Origin: Candidatus Zymogenaceae bacterium
GTDB taxonomy: Bacteria; Desulfobacterota; Zymogenia; Zymogenales; Zymogenaceae
NCBI GenBank assembly: GCA_016933535.1
Contig: JAFGAS010000068.1
Coordinates: forward strand, 1 to 64,000
DNA: 64,000 nt
Direction: 5' to 3'
Made by a program: the position numbers and the translations under genes. This document shows, piece by piece, positions 1 through 11,086 of the stretch; the stretch's first letter is position 1; the number at the start of each line of letters is the position of its first letter. A model generated the notes under the pieces. It had not been told where the DNA came from. It made no database searches and saw nothing but the letters and a program-made list of their open reading frames with translations.

Positions 1-1581
1 GATCGAATTGTCTTTCGAGAACGACCTGATCGAGAGGGTTCCGCCTCCCTTGTCCCGGAGGGCGTCGTGGCTGTTGTTGATGAGGTTCAAAAAGACCTGC
101 TGGAATTGGAAAGGGTCGGCCGACGTTTCGGGGATATCGTCGGACATGTCTATGTCTACCCGGATGTTGTTAACCTTGAGGTCGTATTCCCTGAGCTTCA
201 GGGATTCCATCAGGACGGCGTTGATATCGATCATTTGACGCTGTGGCCTGTGCTCCCGGGCGAACGAAAGGAGGCCGGCGACGATCCTGGTGCAGCGGAC
301 GGACTCTCCTTTGATGACCTCCAGCTTGTTCCTGAAATCGGGAGGTATCTCCTTTCGCATCAACAGTTGGGCGTTGCCGATGATCGAGGTCAGCGGGTTG
401 TTGAGCTCGTGGGCGACGCCCGAGATCATCCCTCCCAGGCTCGAAAGTTTTTCGGCCTGCATGACTTGCCGCTGCAGTCGTCTCTGGTCGGTGATGTCCC
501 GGATAATTCCCTGGTAGCCGATAACGGCGCCCTCTGCGCCCCTCCGGACGGTGGCGGTGATGAGGCAATCGACGACCGTTCCGTCCTTTTTCTTCATCTG
601 GACGCCGTGATCCTTGACGAATCCTTTTTCTGCCACCAGCAGTTTGAACCGTTCCCGTTCTTCCGGATCCTTATAGAGGTCTTTAAGGTTGATCGTCAGA
701 AGCTCTTCATGCGTGTATCCGAAGGTCTCTTCGGCGGAGGAGTTAACGTCGAGGAAGCTCCCTGCGGCCGTGCTGATGTAGACGACATCCCGGGAGGTCT
801 CAAAGAGGTTTCTGTATTTTTCCTCGGACTGCCTGAGCGCTTCTTCGGCCCGTTTCCGCTCGGTTATATCCCTCCCGATCCCGCATACTTCGACGATGCG
901 GCCGTTGTTCCGCCTCAATTGCTCGCGGATCTCGATGACCCTGGTGTTTCCATCCCGGTCGACGAACTCAATCTCGAACGTGCCGACGTCTTCTCCCTTG
1001 ACCTGCCTCCTGAATATATCGGCGGCGCTCTCAAAGGACCGGGGGGTCACGAAATCTTTGAAGGTTTTGCCGACAATGTCCCGGTATGAATAGCCGAGCT
1101 TTTCGGATACCCGGTTGTTGATGTATATAATGTTGCCCTTTCCGTCCATGACATAGACCAGGTCGTTGGTGCTTTCGATGAGGTCACGGAAGAAATCCTT
1201 GAATTGCCTCTCCGATTCTTTCCTATCCAGGGCGATCTGGATGGCGGCCTTCAATTCCCCGACCTTGATGGGTTTGTTGAGATAACCGGCCGCGCCGAGG
1301 TCCATTGCGCGGTTGACCAACTCTTCTTTCTCGTACCCCGTGACGAAGATGACCGGAATATCGAGTTTTCGGCGTATTGCGGCGCCGGCATCGATGCCGT
1401 CGGGTGTTCCGGGCATCACGATATCCATGATTATCACGTCGGGAAGAATCTCTTCGGCCCGGGAGACGGCCTCCCGGCCGTTGGAGGCCGTGCCGGCCAC
1501 CTCGTATCCGGCATCGGTGATGTGCTTCTTGAGGAGTCTTACCATGTCGATAGAGTCATCGACAATAAGGACTCGTTTCAT
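1..1581 (-). CDS. Hybrid sensor: N-terminal receiver, two PAS domains, HisKA (partial, runs off left edge)
   Basis: Own translation of the minus strand from the ATG at 1581: MKRVLIVDDSIDMVRLLKKHITDAGYEVAG...DVIIMDIVMPGTPDG...PAS...GGMISGVAHELNNPLTSIIGNAQLL. Absent from the ORF track because it has no stop in the window. Confidence 0.9.
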   Translation of the reverse strand, partial: MKRVLIVDDSIDMVRLLKKHITDAGYEVAGTASNGREAVSRAEEILPDVIIMDIVMPGTPDGIDAGAAIRRKLDIPVIFVTGYEKEELVNRAMDLGAAGYLNKPIKVGELKAAIQIALDRKESERQFKDFFRDLIESTNDLVYVMDGKGNIIYINNRVSEKLGYSYRDIVGKTFKDFVTPRSFESAADIFRRQVKGEDVGTFEIEFVDRDGNTRVIEIREQLRRNNGRIVEVCGIGRDITERKRAEEALRQSEEKYRNLFETSRDVVYISTAAGSFLDVNSSAEETFGYTHEELLTINLKDLYKDPEERERFKLLVAEKGFVKDHGVQMKKKDGTVVDCLITATVRRGAEGAVIGYQGIIRDITDQRRLQRQVMQAEKLSSLGGMISGVAHELNNPLTSIIGNAQLLMRKEIPPDFRNKLEVIKGESVRCTRIVAGLLSFAREHRPQRQMIDINAVLMESLKLREYDLKVNNIRVDIDMSDDIPETSADPFQFQQVFLNLINNSHDALRDKGGGTLSIRSFSKDNSI

Positions 1582-1670
1582 TGATGATCTCCGTAAATAG
1601 TCCGAAAATACGACTATTTATATATTTTATCACATTTCCGGGACGTGGCAACCCCTATATGGAGGGAAGA

Positions 1671-1686
1671 GGGAGGGAAGGGAGGG
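1671..1686 (+). other. Canonical G-quadruplex motif GGGAGGGAAGGGAGGG in a polypurine tract
   Basis: Four G3 runs with 1-2 nt loops, read directly. Confidence 0.6.
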
Positions 1687-1876
1687 TAAGTATGAGGGAA
1701 GGATTATCATATAGCGTGGTTATGGGGTTGAAGCAGAGAGGGTTGTGCAGCCGATATAAAGTGGAGATAGAAATCTTAGGGAGGCGATGGAATGAGCGCA
1801 AGGTGGAGGGAAAATAGGGCGGACTCGTCGCACCTCCAAGAAGGACGTCTCTATCGGTATATTTATCGGGTGAAGT

Positions 1877-1950
1877 TGGCTGGGGGACGAGGATTCGAAC
1901 CTCGGTTCACGGAGTCAGAGTCCGTTGTCCTGCCGCTAGACGATCCCCCA
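1877..1950 (-). tRNA. tRNA-Gln (CUG anticodon), CCA encoded
   Basis: Reverse complement TGGGGGATCGTCTAGCGGCAGGACAACGGACTCTGACTCCGTGAACCGAGGTTCGAATCCTCGTCCCCCAGCCA folds as a cloverleaf; anticodon loop CTCTGAC; T-loop GGTTCGAATCC. Confidence 0.95.
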
Positions 1951-1999
1951 TTCGGTGCGAATCTTTCATACATAAGTCAAAAACGGCGAGATGTCAACC

Positions 2000-3022
2000 C
2001 TATTCGAAGTATTTTTTGAGATCGGCCGCGATTTTTTCGGGAAATTCGTCCGTGGCGGCTTCTCCGAGGATTACCTCGAAGTATGACTGGTCGTTTCGGG
2101 CGTACGGCACGAACCGCGTGCGCACGAGCATCCGCACCAGTATCCGGTAACTCTCCTTGTGTCCGACGATGGAGTAGATACCGAGGTTAAAGCCGTTGTC
2201 ACCCCCGTCGCGCCAGTAGCGCTGGACCGACAGGATACCCCGGGCCAGCATCGAGAGGTCATCGTCGGAAAGCTCCCGGAAGTCCGACCGCCCCTCGAAG
2301 ACCGCCCACACCTCTTTTTGCCCCTGGGGCGCAAACGGGCAAAGCCACACGATACCATCCGTGTGGGCAATAAACCGCTCGCCCAGGGCCTCCTCACGGG
2401 CGATGAGCTCGCCCCAGAAAGAGCGGCCCGTCTTCGTCAGAAAGGATTTGGAGAATGCCGCCAGTTCCCGCAGATAGTTGGTCGGGGTGACAAAGAGGTT
2501 GATCTGCAGGTGGGGGTGGATGAGGGTGCCGCCCGATGAGGGGAGGTAGTTCTGGGTGACGGTCGCATACCTCACGGCGGGGTCCAGCGTCATGATCCGG
2601 TCGATATAGTGCCTCGTGTTGACGAAGTTGTCCCGGTAGTGGATCTCGGTGAATTCTCCGATCTCGATGAAATGGTCCGGTGAGAAGGTCGATACCGCGC
2701 TGTGCCGCCCGTAGGGGGAAAGGTTCGGAAAGAGGATCGATTCCCCGGAGCCAAACCGCCCCCCCGGGACGATATCCGGTACAAACCGGGGCGTCGCCTC
2801 CATAATACGTCCGGGACAGAAGGGGCAGGCCGACGCGGTCTCATCGACGTGGATTCGATAGGGAGGATCGTCAAAATTGATGGGGGGCTCGTTCGTGCGT
2901 CGCCGGGTAATGCGGGCGGTGCGCCCGGTGAGGGGATCGGTCCTGATCTCGGTGGTGATCGTGACGGGTTGATCGGTCCCGGGCAAGATTATCCCGGTCT
3001 CTTCTTTGTGCCGCTCAAACAC
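2000..3022 (-). CDS. Galactose-1-phosphate uridylyltransferase-like (GalT/HIT superfamily) protein
   Basis: 340 aa; SACPFCPGRI and GGTLIHPHLQ (HPH) motifs; probable GTG start. Confidence 0.75.
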   Translation of the reverse strand: MFERHKEETGIILPGTDQPVTITTEIRTDPLTGRTARITRRRTNEPPINFDDPPYRIHVDETASACPFCPGRIMEATPRFVPDIVPGGRFGSGESILFPNLSPYGRHSAVSTFSPDHFIEIGEFTEIHYRDNFVNTRHYIDRIMTLDPAVRYATVTQNYLPSSGGTLIHPHLQINLFVTPTNYLRELAAFSKSFLTKTGRSFWGELIAREEALGERFIAHTDGIVWLCPFAPQGQKEVWAVFEGRSDFRELSDDDLSMLARGILSVQRYWRDGGDNGFNLGIYSIVGHKESYRILVRMLVRTRFVPYARNDQSYFEVILGEAATDEFPEKIAADLKKYFE

Positions 3023-3118
3023 CGGCAGTCCGATCGGGATACGATATAGGGCCGTCGGACGGCCTCTTGTGCGACCCGCGCCGGCCGGTGCCGGAGAAGT
3101 CTCTTTTTAGCGATCTTT

Positions 3119-3296
3119 TCACGGGCCGTCCCACCGCCGGAAGACGAGGTAGACGATCAAGAGCGCGATCATGGGGAGGTTTGCCGGCATCAGGTCAATA
3201 CGGTTCTTGCCGATCTCCACCCAAAGATTCATCCCGACAAAGACCAGCATCACCAGAAAGGGAAGCTCCGTGGTGATCCAGCCGGCTATCTTCATC
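3119..3296 (-). pseudogene. Small membrane protein ORF interrupted by an apparent 1-nt frameshift in an A4 run (plus strand 3239-3242)
   Basis: Minus-strand reading gives MKIAGWITTELPFLVMLVF then, after a -1 nt shift, VGMNLWVEIGKNRIDLMPANLPMIALLIVYLVFRRWDGP. Confidence 0.45.
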
Positions 3297-3338
3297 TTGC
3301 ATTACCTCGCTTGCTATCGAGCGCGCGTGACGGACCGG

Positions 3339-6300
3339 TCATCCCTTCTTCGCGGGTCGGGGCGGACTCCGGTGAAATTCCTGAAGGGACTTGACCTCTA
3401 TCTTACCCGTGTGATTGCTCTCTATCCCCTCGACGGCCGCCCGCGCGCCGGAGACGGTCGTGAACGCCGGGATGTTAAAGAGCAGCGCGTTTTTTCTGAT
3501 ATAGTACGAGTCCTTGATCGACTGCTTTCCGATGGTCGTATTGATAACCATGCGGATATCTCCGCTCTTGATCATGTCCACGATATTCGGCCGTTTTTGT
3601 TCCTTGAGCTTATAGACGAACTCGGCCGGCACGCCGTTTTCCTTGAGGAACCGGTGGGTCCCGGTGGTGGCGACCAGAGAGAATCCCAGCTCAACCAGTT
3701 TTCTGGCCACGGGAAGGAGCGGCAGCTTATCGCTGTCCTTGACGCTGACGAATACCGCGCCGTCGGCCGAAAGGACGAGCCCGGAGGCCAACTGTGCCTT
3801 GTAGAAGGCCCGGGCGAACGTGTTGTCGATGCCCATGACCTCGCCGGTCGACCGCATTTCAGGGCCGAGGATGATGTCGGTACCCGGGAATTTTGCGAAG
3901 GGGAATACCGATTCCTTGACCGATATATGCTTTGGGATGATCTCCGATCCAATCCCCATGTCTTTGAGCTTTTCGCCGACTATGACCCGGGCGGCAATCT
4001 TGGCCAGGGGCACCCCGATGGCCTTGCTGATGAAGGGAACCGTGCGGCTGGCCCGCGGGTTCACCTCGAGGATGAATATCTCGCCGTTCTTCAGGGCAAA
4101 TTGCACGTTCATGAGCCCCACGACGGCCAGCTCCAGGGCCAGCTTCTTCGCCTGGTCTTTGATCTTCCTGACGGTCTTGTCCGGCACGGAAAAGACCGGG
4201 AGGCTCATCGCGCTGTCGCCCGAATGGATGCCCGCTTCCTCGATGTGCTCCATCACGCCCCCGATGAAGACGTCGGTTCCGTCGCACACGACGTCTACGT
4301 CGATCTCGATAGCATCCGAAAGGAACTTGTCGATGAGCACAGGGTGTTCGGGGCTGGCCATCACCGCCAGCCGCATATAGTTGCCGAGGTCCTCTTCGTC
4401 ATAGACGATCTCCATGGCCCTGCCGCCCAGCACGTATGAGGGCCTGACCAGCACCGGATAGCCTATTTCCCGTGCCACCGCCACGGCCTCGTCGGCGGAC
4501 CTGGCGATGCCGTTGTCCGGCTGCTTGAGGCCGAGCGTGGTAAGGAGGTCCAGGAAGCGCTCCCGGTCCTCGGCCCGATCGATGGAATCGGGGCTTGTCC
4601 CGATGATAGGGACCCCCAGCTTTTCGAGGGGGACCGAAAGCCTCAAGGGGGTCTGCCCGCCGAATTGGACGATAACCCCGTCGGGCTTTTCCTTGCCTAC
4701 GATATTCAGGACGTGCTCGAGGGTCAGCGGCTCAAAATAGAGGCGGTCGGAGGTGTCGTAGTCGGTGCTGACCGTCTCGGGATTGCAGTTGACCATGATC
4801 GTCTCGTAGCCGGCCTCAGACAGTGCAAAAGCCCCGTGCACGCAGCAGTAGTCAAACTCGATTCCCTGGCCGATCCGGTTGGGACCGCCGCCAAGGATCA
4901 TTATCTTCTTCCGGCTCGTGGGGGCCGCCTCGCATTCTGTCTCGTATGTGGAGTAGAGGTAGGGTGTATAGGCCTCGAACTCTGCGGCGCAGGTATCCAC
5001 CCGTTTGAAGACCGCCCGGATGTCGTGATCCTGTCTGAGTTTTCTGAACTCGAGTTCGCCGATACCCATCAACTGGGCCATGCGCGAATCGGAGAAGCCG
5101 TATTCCTTGGCCTCACGAAAATAGTGTTTGAACCGCTCGTCGGTCAGCTCGTTGCGGTGTCCTGCAAGGAGGCTGATTTCCTGTTCCATCTCCACGATCT
5201 GCGAGATATTGGCCAGAAACCAGGGGTCGATCCGGGTTATCTCGTAGAGCTTTTCGACCCCGATGCCGTGGCGAAAGGCCTCGGCCACCCACAGGATGCG
5301 CTCGGGGGTCGGCAATACCAGCCGCGAGAGGACGATCTCGCGTCTCTCTGCCTCGGTCAACGCCCGCTCTTCGGCCGAAAGGGGATTGCTAAATCCGTTG
5401 TATCCGTATTCGAGGGAAACCAGCGCCTTCTGGACGGACTCCTTGAATGTCCTGCCGATAGCCATGGCCTCCCCGACAGATTTCATCTGGGTGGTGAGGG
5501 TGGGGTCGGCCTGGGGGAATTTTTCGAACGTAAAACGCGGAATCTTGGTGACGACGTAGTCTATGGTCGGCTCGAACGAGGCAGGGGTCTCGCGCGTGAT
5601 GTCGTTGACGATCTCATCGAGGCGGTAACCTACGGCAAGTTTTGCCGCGATCTTGGCGATGGGGAAACCCGTGGCCTTGGAGGCCAGCGCCGAGCTGCGG
5701 GAGACCCGGGGATTCATCTCGATGATGACCATCTTTCCGTCATCGGGATTCACGGCAAACTGGATGTTGCTGCCGCCGGTATCGACGCCGATCTCCCGGA
5801 TAATGGCCACGGCGGCGTCCCGCATGATCTGGTATTCCTTGTCGGTAAGGGTCAGGGCGGGCGCCACGGTGATGGAGTCGCCGGTGTGGATGCCCATCGG
5901 ATCCAGGTTCTCTATGGAGCAGACGATCACGACGTTGTCGGCGCCGTCCCGCATCACCTCCAGTTCATATTCTTTCCATCCGAGCACGGACTGCTCGATA
6001 AGGACCCGGCCCACCGGGCTTTGGGCCAGGCCCCAGCGGACATATTCGATGAACTCCTCCCGGTTGTACGCGATGTTGCCCCCGGTGCCGCCGAGGGTAA
6101 AGGACGGCCGAATGATGGCGGGAAAGCCCACCGCCGCCAGGACGGATTCGGCCTCGGAAAAGGACTCGGCGTAACCGCTATCGGGCAGCGAAAGCCCGAT
6201 TTTGGTCATCGCCTCCTTGAAGAGATTCCGGTCTTCGGCCTTTTCAATGGCCTCATACCGTGCGCCGATCAATTCGACGCCGTATTTCTCAAGGACGCCA

Positions 6301-6614
6301 CACTTTACGAGCTCGACGGCAATGTTGAGGCCCGTTTGGCCGCCGAGGGTCGGCAGCAGACAGTCCGGCCGATCCTTTTTGATGATCTTTTCCACCACCG
6401 ACGGCGTGATCGGCTCCACGTAGGTGGCGTGGGCGAACTCGGGATCGGTCATGATGGTGGCCGGGTTGGAGTTGATGAGAATAACCTCGTAGCCCTCTTC
6501 CTTGAGGGCCTTTACCGCCTGGGTACCCGAATAGTCGAATTCGCAGGCTTGACCGATGATGATCGGGCCGGAGCCGACGATGAGGATCTTCTTGATATCC
6601 GTTCGTTTCGGCAT
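3339..6614 (-). CDS. carB: Carbamoyl-phosphate synthase large subunit
   Basis: 1091 aa; two ATP-grasp halves, [33 protein letters not shown]. Confidence 0.98.
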   Translation of the reverse strand: MPKRTDIKKILIVGSGPIIIGQACEFDYSGTQAVKALKEEGYEVILINSNPATIMTDPEFAHATYVEPITPSVVEKIIKKDRPDCLLPTLGGQTGLNIAVELVKCGVLEKYGVELIGARYEAIEKAEDRNLFKEAMTKIGLSLPDSGYAESFSEAESVLAAVGFPAIIRPSFTLGGTGGNIAYNREEFIEYVRWGLAQSPVGRVLIEQSVLGWKEYELEVMRDGADNVVIVCSIENLDPMGIHTGDSITVAPALTLTDKEYQIMRDAAVAIIREIGVDTGGSNIQFAVNPDDGKMVIIEMNPRVSRSSALASKATGFPIAKIAAKLAVGYRLDEIVNDITRETPASFEPTIDYVVTKIPRFTFEKFPQADPTLTTQMKSVGEAMAIGRTFKESVQKALVSLEYGYNGFSNPLSAEERALTEAERREIVLSRLVLPTPERILWVAEAFRHGIGVEKLYEITRIDPWFLANISQIVEMEQEISLLAGHRNELTDERFKHYFREAKEYGFSDSRMAQLMGIGELEFRKLRQDHDIRAVFKRVDTCAAEFEAYTPYLYSTYETECEAAPTSRKKIMILGGGPNRIGQGIEFDYCCVHGAFALSEAGYETIMVNCNPETVSTDYDTSDRLYFEPLTLEHVLNIVGKEKPDGVIVQFGGQTPLRLSVPLEKLGVPIIGTSPDSIDRAEDRERFLDLLTTLGLKQPDNGIARSADEAVAVAREIGYPVLVRPSYVLGGRAMEIVYDEEDLGNYMRLAVMASPEHPVLIDKFLSDAIEIDVDVVCDGTDVFIGGVMEHIEEAGIHSGDSAMSLPVFSVPDKTVRKIKDQAKKLALELAVVGLMNVQFALKNGEIFILEVNPRASRTVPFISKAIGVPLAKIAARVIVGEKLKDMGIGSEIIPKHISVKESVFPFAKFPGTDIILGPEMRSTGEVMGIDNTFARAFYKAQLASGLVLSADGAVFVSVKDSDKLPLLPVARKLVELGFSLVATTGTHRFLKENGVPAEFVYKLKEQKRPNIVDMIKSGDIRMVINTTIGKQSIKDSYYIRKNALLFNIPAFTTVSGARAAVEGIESNHTGKIEVKSLQEFHRSPPRPAKKG

Positions 6615-6619
6615 GTGAC

Positions 6620-7750
6620 TTAAGCGAAGTCCTTTATAAGTGTGATGAATTGATCGAAAAGGTAGCCGGCGTCATGCGGCCCCGGGGATGCCTCGGGGTG
6701 ATACTGGACGCAGAAGAGGGGAAACCGGGTGTGTCTGAATCCCTCGACGGTGCTATCGTTAAGGTTGAGATGCGTGACCTCAACGTCCCCGTGAAGGGCG
6801 TCGGGGTCAACTGCAAAGCCGTGGTTTTGGGAGGTGATCTCGACCCGGCCGGTTGTCAGGTTTTTAACGGGCTGGTTTCCGCCCCGGTGTCCGAACTTCA
6901 TCTTGTAGGTGGCACCCTCGAGGGCCAGCGCCGAGAGCTGATGGCCCAGGCAGATGCCGAAGATCGGTTTCTTGCCGATGAGCTTTTTTATCTCTGCGAT
7001 GGCGTACGGGACCCCCTCGGGGTCCCCCGGTCCGTTGGAAAGTAATATCCCGTCGGGCTTGAGAGACAATACGACGTCGGCCGGGGTTGAGGCGGGCACC
7101 ACCTTGACGCGGATACCTCGGGCAACCAGGGAAAGCGGGATATTTTCTTTGAGACCGAAGTCAAAGACGACCACCGTTAGGCCGGTGTCCTTCGGGCGGG
7201 GGTAAGGCAGTCCGGTGACCGATGAGAGATCGGCGGGCTCTTTTTTGAATTCGTAGATCTTGTCGGTGGTAACCTCCCGGACGAGGTCGCGGCCGATGAG
7301 GCCGGGACAGTTGCGGGCCTTCTCGATGAGGATCTCGGGGGTGATGTCCACGGTGGAAACGACGGCCTTGATCGCCCCGCCGATTCGGATATGGCGTGTG
7401 AGTGCGCGTGTATCCACACCCTGGATGGCCACGATGTTGTGCCGCTTGAGAAACGCCGAGAGCTCTTCATGGGAGCGGAAGTTGCTGGCGACCGGCGAGA
7501 TCTCCTTGACGATGAACCCCTCGACCTGGGGCATCCAGGACTCGTTGTCGGCCGGATTGATCCCGTAGTTGCCGATCTGGGGTGTCGTCATGGTAACGAT
7601 CTGGCCCTTGTATGACGGGTCGGTGAGGATCTCCTGATAGCCGGTCATCGAGGTGTTGAAGACAACCTCCCCGTCCCGGATGCCGTCGGCCCCAAAGCTG
7701 CGGCCGTAAAAGATCGTCCCATCCTCCAGCGCGATGGCGGCGTTTTTCAT
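6620..7750 (-). CDS. carA: Carbamoyl-phosphate synthase small subunit
   Basis: 376 aa; class I GATase [18 protein letters not shown]; adjacent to carB. Confidence 0.97.
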   Translation of the reverse strand: MKNAAIALEDGTIFYGRSFGADGIRDGEVVFNTSMTGYQEILTDPSYKGQIVTMTTPQIGNYGINPADNESWMPQVEGFIVKEISPVASNFRSHEELSAFLKRHNIVAIQGVDTRALTRHIRIGGAIKAVVSTVDITPEILIEKARNCPGLIGRDLVREVTTDKIYEFKKEPADLSSVTGLPYPRPKDTGLTVVVFDFGLKENIPLSLVARGIRVKVVPASTPADVVLSLKPDGILLSNGPGDPEGVPYAIAEIKKLIGKKPIFGICLGHQLSALALEGATYKMKFGHRGGNQPVKNLTTGRVEITSQNHGFAVDPDALHGDVEVTHLNLNDSTVEGFRHTRFPLFCVQYHPEASPGPHDAGYLFDQFITLIKDFA

Positions 7751-7815
7751 ATGAGCGTTACCTCCCCGTCAAGTAGAAAACTATAACGAAATTCTTCCGG
7801 AATTTCAAGACAATT

Positions 7816-8439
7816 GTGGACTCTCTTTTTACAATACGCTATAATGACATATTATTTACTATCGGGTATTGTGTGATTCCAATACGATCCGACTGCCTGG
7901 CGGCCCTGAGAGAATACGGAGTCCCGGACAACATCATCGGGCACAGCATCGTCGTGGAACGGGTGGCGCTCTTTTTGGCCGACGAGCTCACACACGCCGG
8001 AAACGTAACGGATCCGGCGCTCGTCTCGGCCGGGGCGCTGCTGCACGACATTGCCAAGATGCGGGGACTTCGGGAGGGAAAGCCCCACGGCGAGCTGGGG
8101 GCCGAGGTGGCCGAAGAGCTTGGTTTTATCGAGGTCTCGCCAATTGTCGGCCAGCATGTGAGGCTTGTCGAGTATGCCGACAACGGCAGAATCGATGAGG
8201 CAAAGCTGGTCAATTACGCCGACAAACGGGTAAACCACGAACAGATCGTCACCCTCGATGAACGATTCGACTACCTGTTAGACCGATATGGGTCGGCATC
8301 ATCGGAGGCCGGGGAGCGGATCGGCCAGATGAAGCGGCTCACGAAGGCCATCGAAAAACAAATATTCGCACGGCTTGAGATAGCCCCCGGGGATATCAAG
8401 AGACTGATTGAGGAACACTATGGATTTTATTCTCGATAG
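7816..8439 (+). CDS. HD-domain (HDIG-like) phosphohydrolase
   Basis: GHSIVVERVALFLADEL...AGALLHDIAKMRGL; start may be the internal GTG near 7876. Confidence 0.8.
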   Translation: MDSLFTIRYNDILFTIGYCVIPIRSDCLAALREYGVPDNIIGHSIVVERVALFLADELTHAGNVTDPALVSAGALLHDIAKMRGLREGKPHGELGAEVAEELGFIEVSPIVGQHVRLVEYADNGRIDEAKLVNYADKRVNHEQIVTLDERFDYLLDRYGSASSEAGERIGQMKRLTKAIEKQIFARLEIAPGDIKRLIEEHYGFYSR

Positions 8440-8869
8440 GCTTGCCATCGGCGACCTCTCCGATGCCAAGAACAGCGCGATGCTCCTTGGAGGCGGTATC
8501 ACGGCGATACTCAATGTCGCCAAGGAGGCCCAGCATGAGCCCGATATAGAGCATTTCGACTACTATAAGGTGTCCATCGACGACGGGCAGGCGATGGATC
8601 TTTCGCACCTCTCCGAGGCGGTGGACTTCATCCACAGCCGCATCCGCAACGGGAAGGTGCTGGTGCACTGCCTCATGGGGGTGAGCCGATCCTCGACGAT
8701 CGTGCTGTGTTACCTGCACGAGTGCGGTTTCTCCCTGAGGGAAGCGATGAACCTCATCAAGAAAAAGCGGCCGGATGCGCAGCCGCACATTGCCCTCTAT
8801 AACTCGGTCAGGGAGTATTATCAGAACAAGGAAAGAGAACAGGCGGACCGTCTCATTATGAATGTGTAG
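8420..8869 (+). CDS. Dual-specificity protein phosphatase family
   Basis: VHCLMGVSRSSTIVLCYL (HCx5R signature); start overlaps the end of the HD gene. Confidence 0.88.
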   Translation: MDFILDRLAIGDLSDAKNSAMLLGGGITAILNVAKEAQHEPDIEHFDYYKVSIDDGQAMDLSHLSEAVDFIHSRIRNGKVLVHCLMGVSRSSTIVLCYLHECGFSLREAMNLIKKKRPDAQPHIALYNSVREYYQNKEREQADRLIMNV

Positions 8870-8965
8870 GAACCGATGAAAGACGGGAGCAAGGGGCGTG
8901 CGCGAGATAGTTACATCCGCAGGAAAAGTGCGTAAGCTTAAAATCCTGTGCAAAAGGAGGACACT

Positions 8966-9910
8966 ATGAAGACGTATATACAGGTCGCCCTCATCGTGGT
9001 TGGATGCCTCGCTATCGCCGGGTGCGCCTCGAAGCACTTCATTATCGACCGGTACCCGGTTTCGGAGACATCCGGCTTCGTGCTTGATCTGGACGAAGTC
9101 AGGAGGCTCGCCACGGCCGGGGGCGGCGAGCTCCCCGTGGAGGTGAGGTCTCTTGTCGTGGCCGAGGCATCCATGCCGAGGTGGTTTGCCATGGCCGGCG
9201 GTGGATCCGGAAGTATCCCGTTTGACATCGTCGCCTACCAGGTCGTCTACCCGGATGGGACCGTAATCATTGATTCGTGCTTTGACAAAGAGGAGGCCTA
9301 CGACGGGATCGCGGTCTTTTTCCTGCGTAAATTTCAGTTGAACACCTATAGCCAGGAGAACTACGAAATCCTCCAGGAATCATTGAGGAACGCGTCGCTC
9401 ATCCTGGTTACCCATGAACATTTCGATCACATCGGCGGAATCGCGGCATCACCCTATCCGACAGAGATCATTCCCCATCTCCTGCTAACAAAGGAGCAGG
9501 CCGAAGGCCCGATAGCCACCGATCCGAGATTTCTGGGGGGAGAGTTTTCCGGGTATGTGCCTCTCTCGTATGAGGGCCCCTACTATACTGCCAAGCCGGG
9601 AATCGTCCTGATCAAGGCGCCGGGTCACGCGCCGGGCCAGCAGATAATCTATGTGACGACGAAGGACGGCAACGAGTACCTCTTCATCGGCGACATAATA
9701 TGGAACCGGGAGAACCTGAAACGCCGTGTCTACCGGCCGCGCATCTCTTCCATGAAGGATGATCTGGATTCGGCCCGAGAAGAGTTTCGCTGGGTCCTCG
9801 AAAAGCTCTACGACGACCCGAGCAATAAGATCATCTACGTTATCTCTCACGATAGAGATCAGCTGAGGGACTATATCAACGCGGGGGTCATCACGGAGGG
9901 ATTCAAATAG
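8966..9910 (+). CDS. MBL-fold metallo-hydrolase, predicted lipoprotein
   Basis: Signal peptide with lipobox LAIAGC; THEHFDHIGG metal motif; GHAPGQQ. Confidence 0.85.
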   Translation: MKTYIQVALIVVGCLAIAGCASKHFIIDRYPVSETSGFVLDLDEVRRLATAGGGELPVEVRSLVVAEASMPRWFAMAGGGSGSIPFDIVAYQVVYPDGTVIIDSCFDKEEAYDGIAVFFLRKFQLNTYSQENYEILQESLRNASLILVTHEHFDHIGGIAASPYPTEIIPHLLLTKEQAEGPIATDPRFLGGEFSGYVPLSYEGPYYTAKPGIVLIKAPGHAPGQQIIYVTTKDGNEYLFIGDIIWNRENLKRRVYRPRISSMKDDLDSAREEFRWVLEKLYDDPSNKIIYVISHDRDQLRDYINAGVITEGFK

Positions 9911-10042
9911 CCGGAGCGCGGGCCGGCGAAGCAAGGTGACGCGGGGTACCTGCTGCGCCATCGGCACGGGCCGGCCCGTTTGCCGGACGCGGCCCCGTCG
10001 TTCAGTGCGCGTGGTTTTGAATGGCTATTGCCGGAGGATACC

Positions 10043-10969
10043 ATGAAGAAATTCCTGAAGGTCACCCTGATCGTGATCGCGTGTCTTGCCGTTATCGGAT
10101 TTGTCGGGAAATATTTCCTCGTGGATAAAGCGCTGATTCCGACGGACGCCTCGTTTACCGTCGATATGGACGAGATCAGACGGCTTGCAACGTCGCAGGA
10201 CGGCGGATTACCCGCCGAGATCAGGGCGCTGGTGGTTGCCGAGGGGGCCTTCCCGTCATGGATGGTCGCCGCAGGCGGCGGCGGGGGGGAGATCCCGATT
10301 GCGTTTGTCGCCTATCAGATCGTCTACGCGGACAAGACCGTCGTCATCGATACCGCCGCCGGCAGGGCCGCCTTCGAAGTGATGCCGTTTAAACTCAAGT
10401 CCTTCTCGGATGCTAACTACGAGGTCCTCCAGGAGTCATTAAAGAAGGCGTCGCTTATCCTGATTACTCACGAGCACTTCGACCATATTGGCGGAATCGC
10501 GGCATCCCCGTACCTCGCCGAGATACTCCCACACGTGCTGCTCACCACGGAGCAGTTCCAGAGCTTCTTCATGAAAGAGGCAGGGTTCCCCGCGGGCTCG
10601 CTGGACGATTACGCGCCCCTTTCCTATGACGGGTACTACAGTCCGGCGCCGGGCGTCGTATTGATCAAGGCGCCGGGGCACGCCCCGGGACAGCAGATGA
10701 TCTACGTGGTGACCAAAGGAGGCGTCGAATATCTCTTTGTCGGCGATATCGTCTGGAGCCTGGAAAACCTGAAACGGGAGGTCAACCGTCCGCTCCTCGT
10801 TTCCCTGATGTTGCGCGAGGACCTGGACTCGGCCAGGGGAGAAATCCGCTGGATCATCGACAACCTCTACGCGAATCCCCAAAACACGATCACCTATGTC
10901 ATCTCCCACGACGGGGGGCAGCTCAACGAATACTTCAAGACGGGTGTAATCATGGAGGGATTTAAATAG
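10043..10969 (+). CDS. MBL-fold metallo-hydrolase, N-terminally anchored paralog
   Basis: THEHFDHIGGIAASPYLAEILPH; strong full-length similarity to the preceding gene; no lipobox Cys. Confidence 0.85.
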   Translation: MKKFLKVTLIVIACLAVIGFVGKYFLVDKALIPTDASFTVDMDEIRRLATSQDGGLPAEIRALVVAEGAFPSWMVAAGGGGGEIPIAFVAYQIVYADKTVVIDTAAGRAAFEVMPFKLKSFSDANYEVLQESLKKASLILITHEHFDHIGGIAASPYLAEILPHVLLTTEQFQSFFMKEAGFPAGSLDDYAPLSYDGYYSPAPGVVLIKAPGHAPGQQMIYVVTKGGVEYLFVGDIVWSLENLKREVNRPLLVSLMLREDLDSARGEIRWIIDNLYANPQNTITYVISHDGGQLNEYFKTGVIMEGFK

Positions 10970-11086
10970 CCAAAATCAGGCATACAGACACCCGGCCCGA
11001 TTGAGGGCCCAAAGATATTCTGATCGGCATCATGAGACATCGCGTCGCTTTTTTCCCCGATATCGTACAGGAGAGCCCTGCCGAGA

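Noticed and set aside
67-1089. 340-aa plus-strand ORF at the left edge
   Set aside because: Antisense to the REC-PAS-PAS-HisKA gene, whose minus-strand translation has clear motifs
4665-6623. 652-aa plus-strand ORF and companion 3171-4439 (422 aa)
   Set aside because: Wholly or largely antisense to carB; mirror ORFs expected from GC-biased codon usage; no recognisable domain
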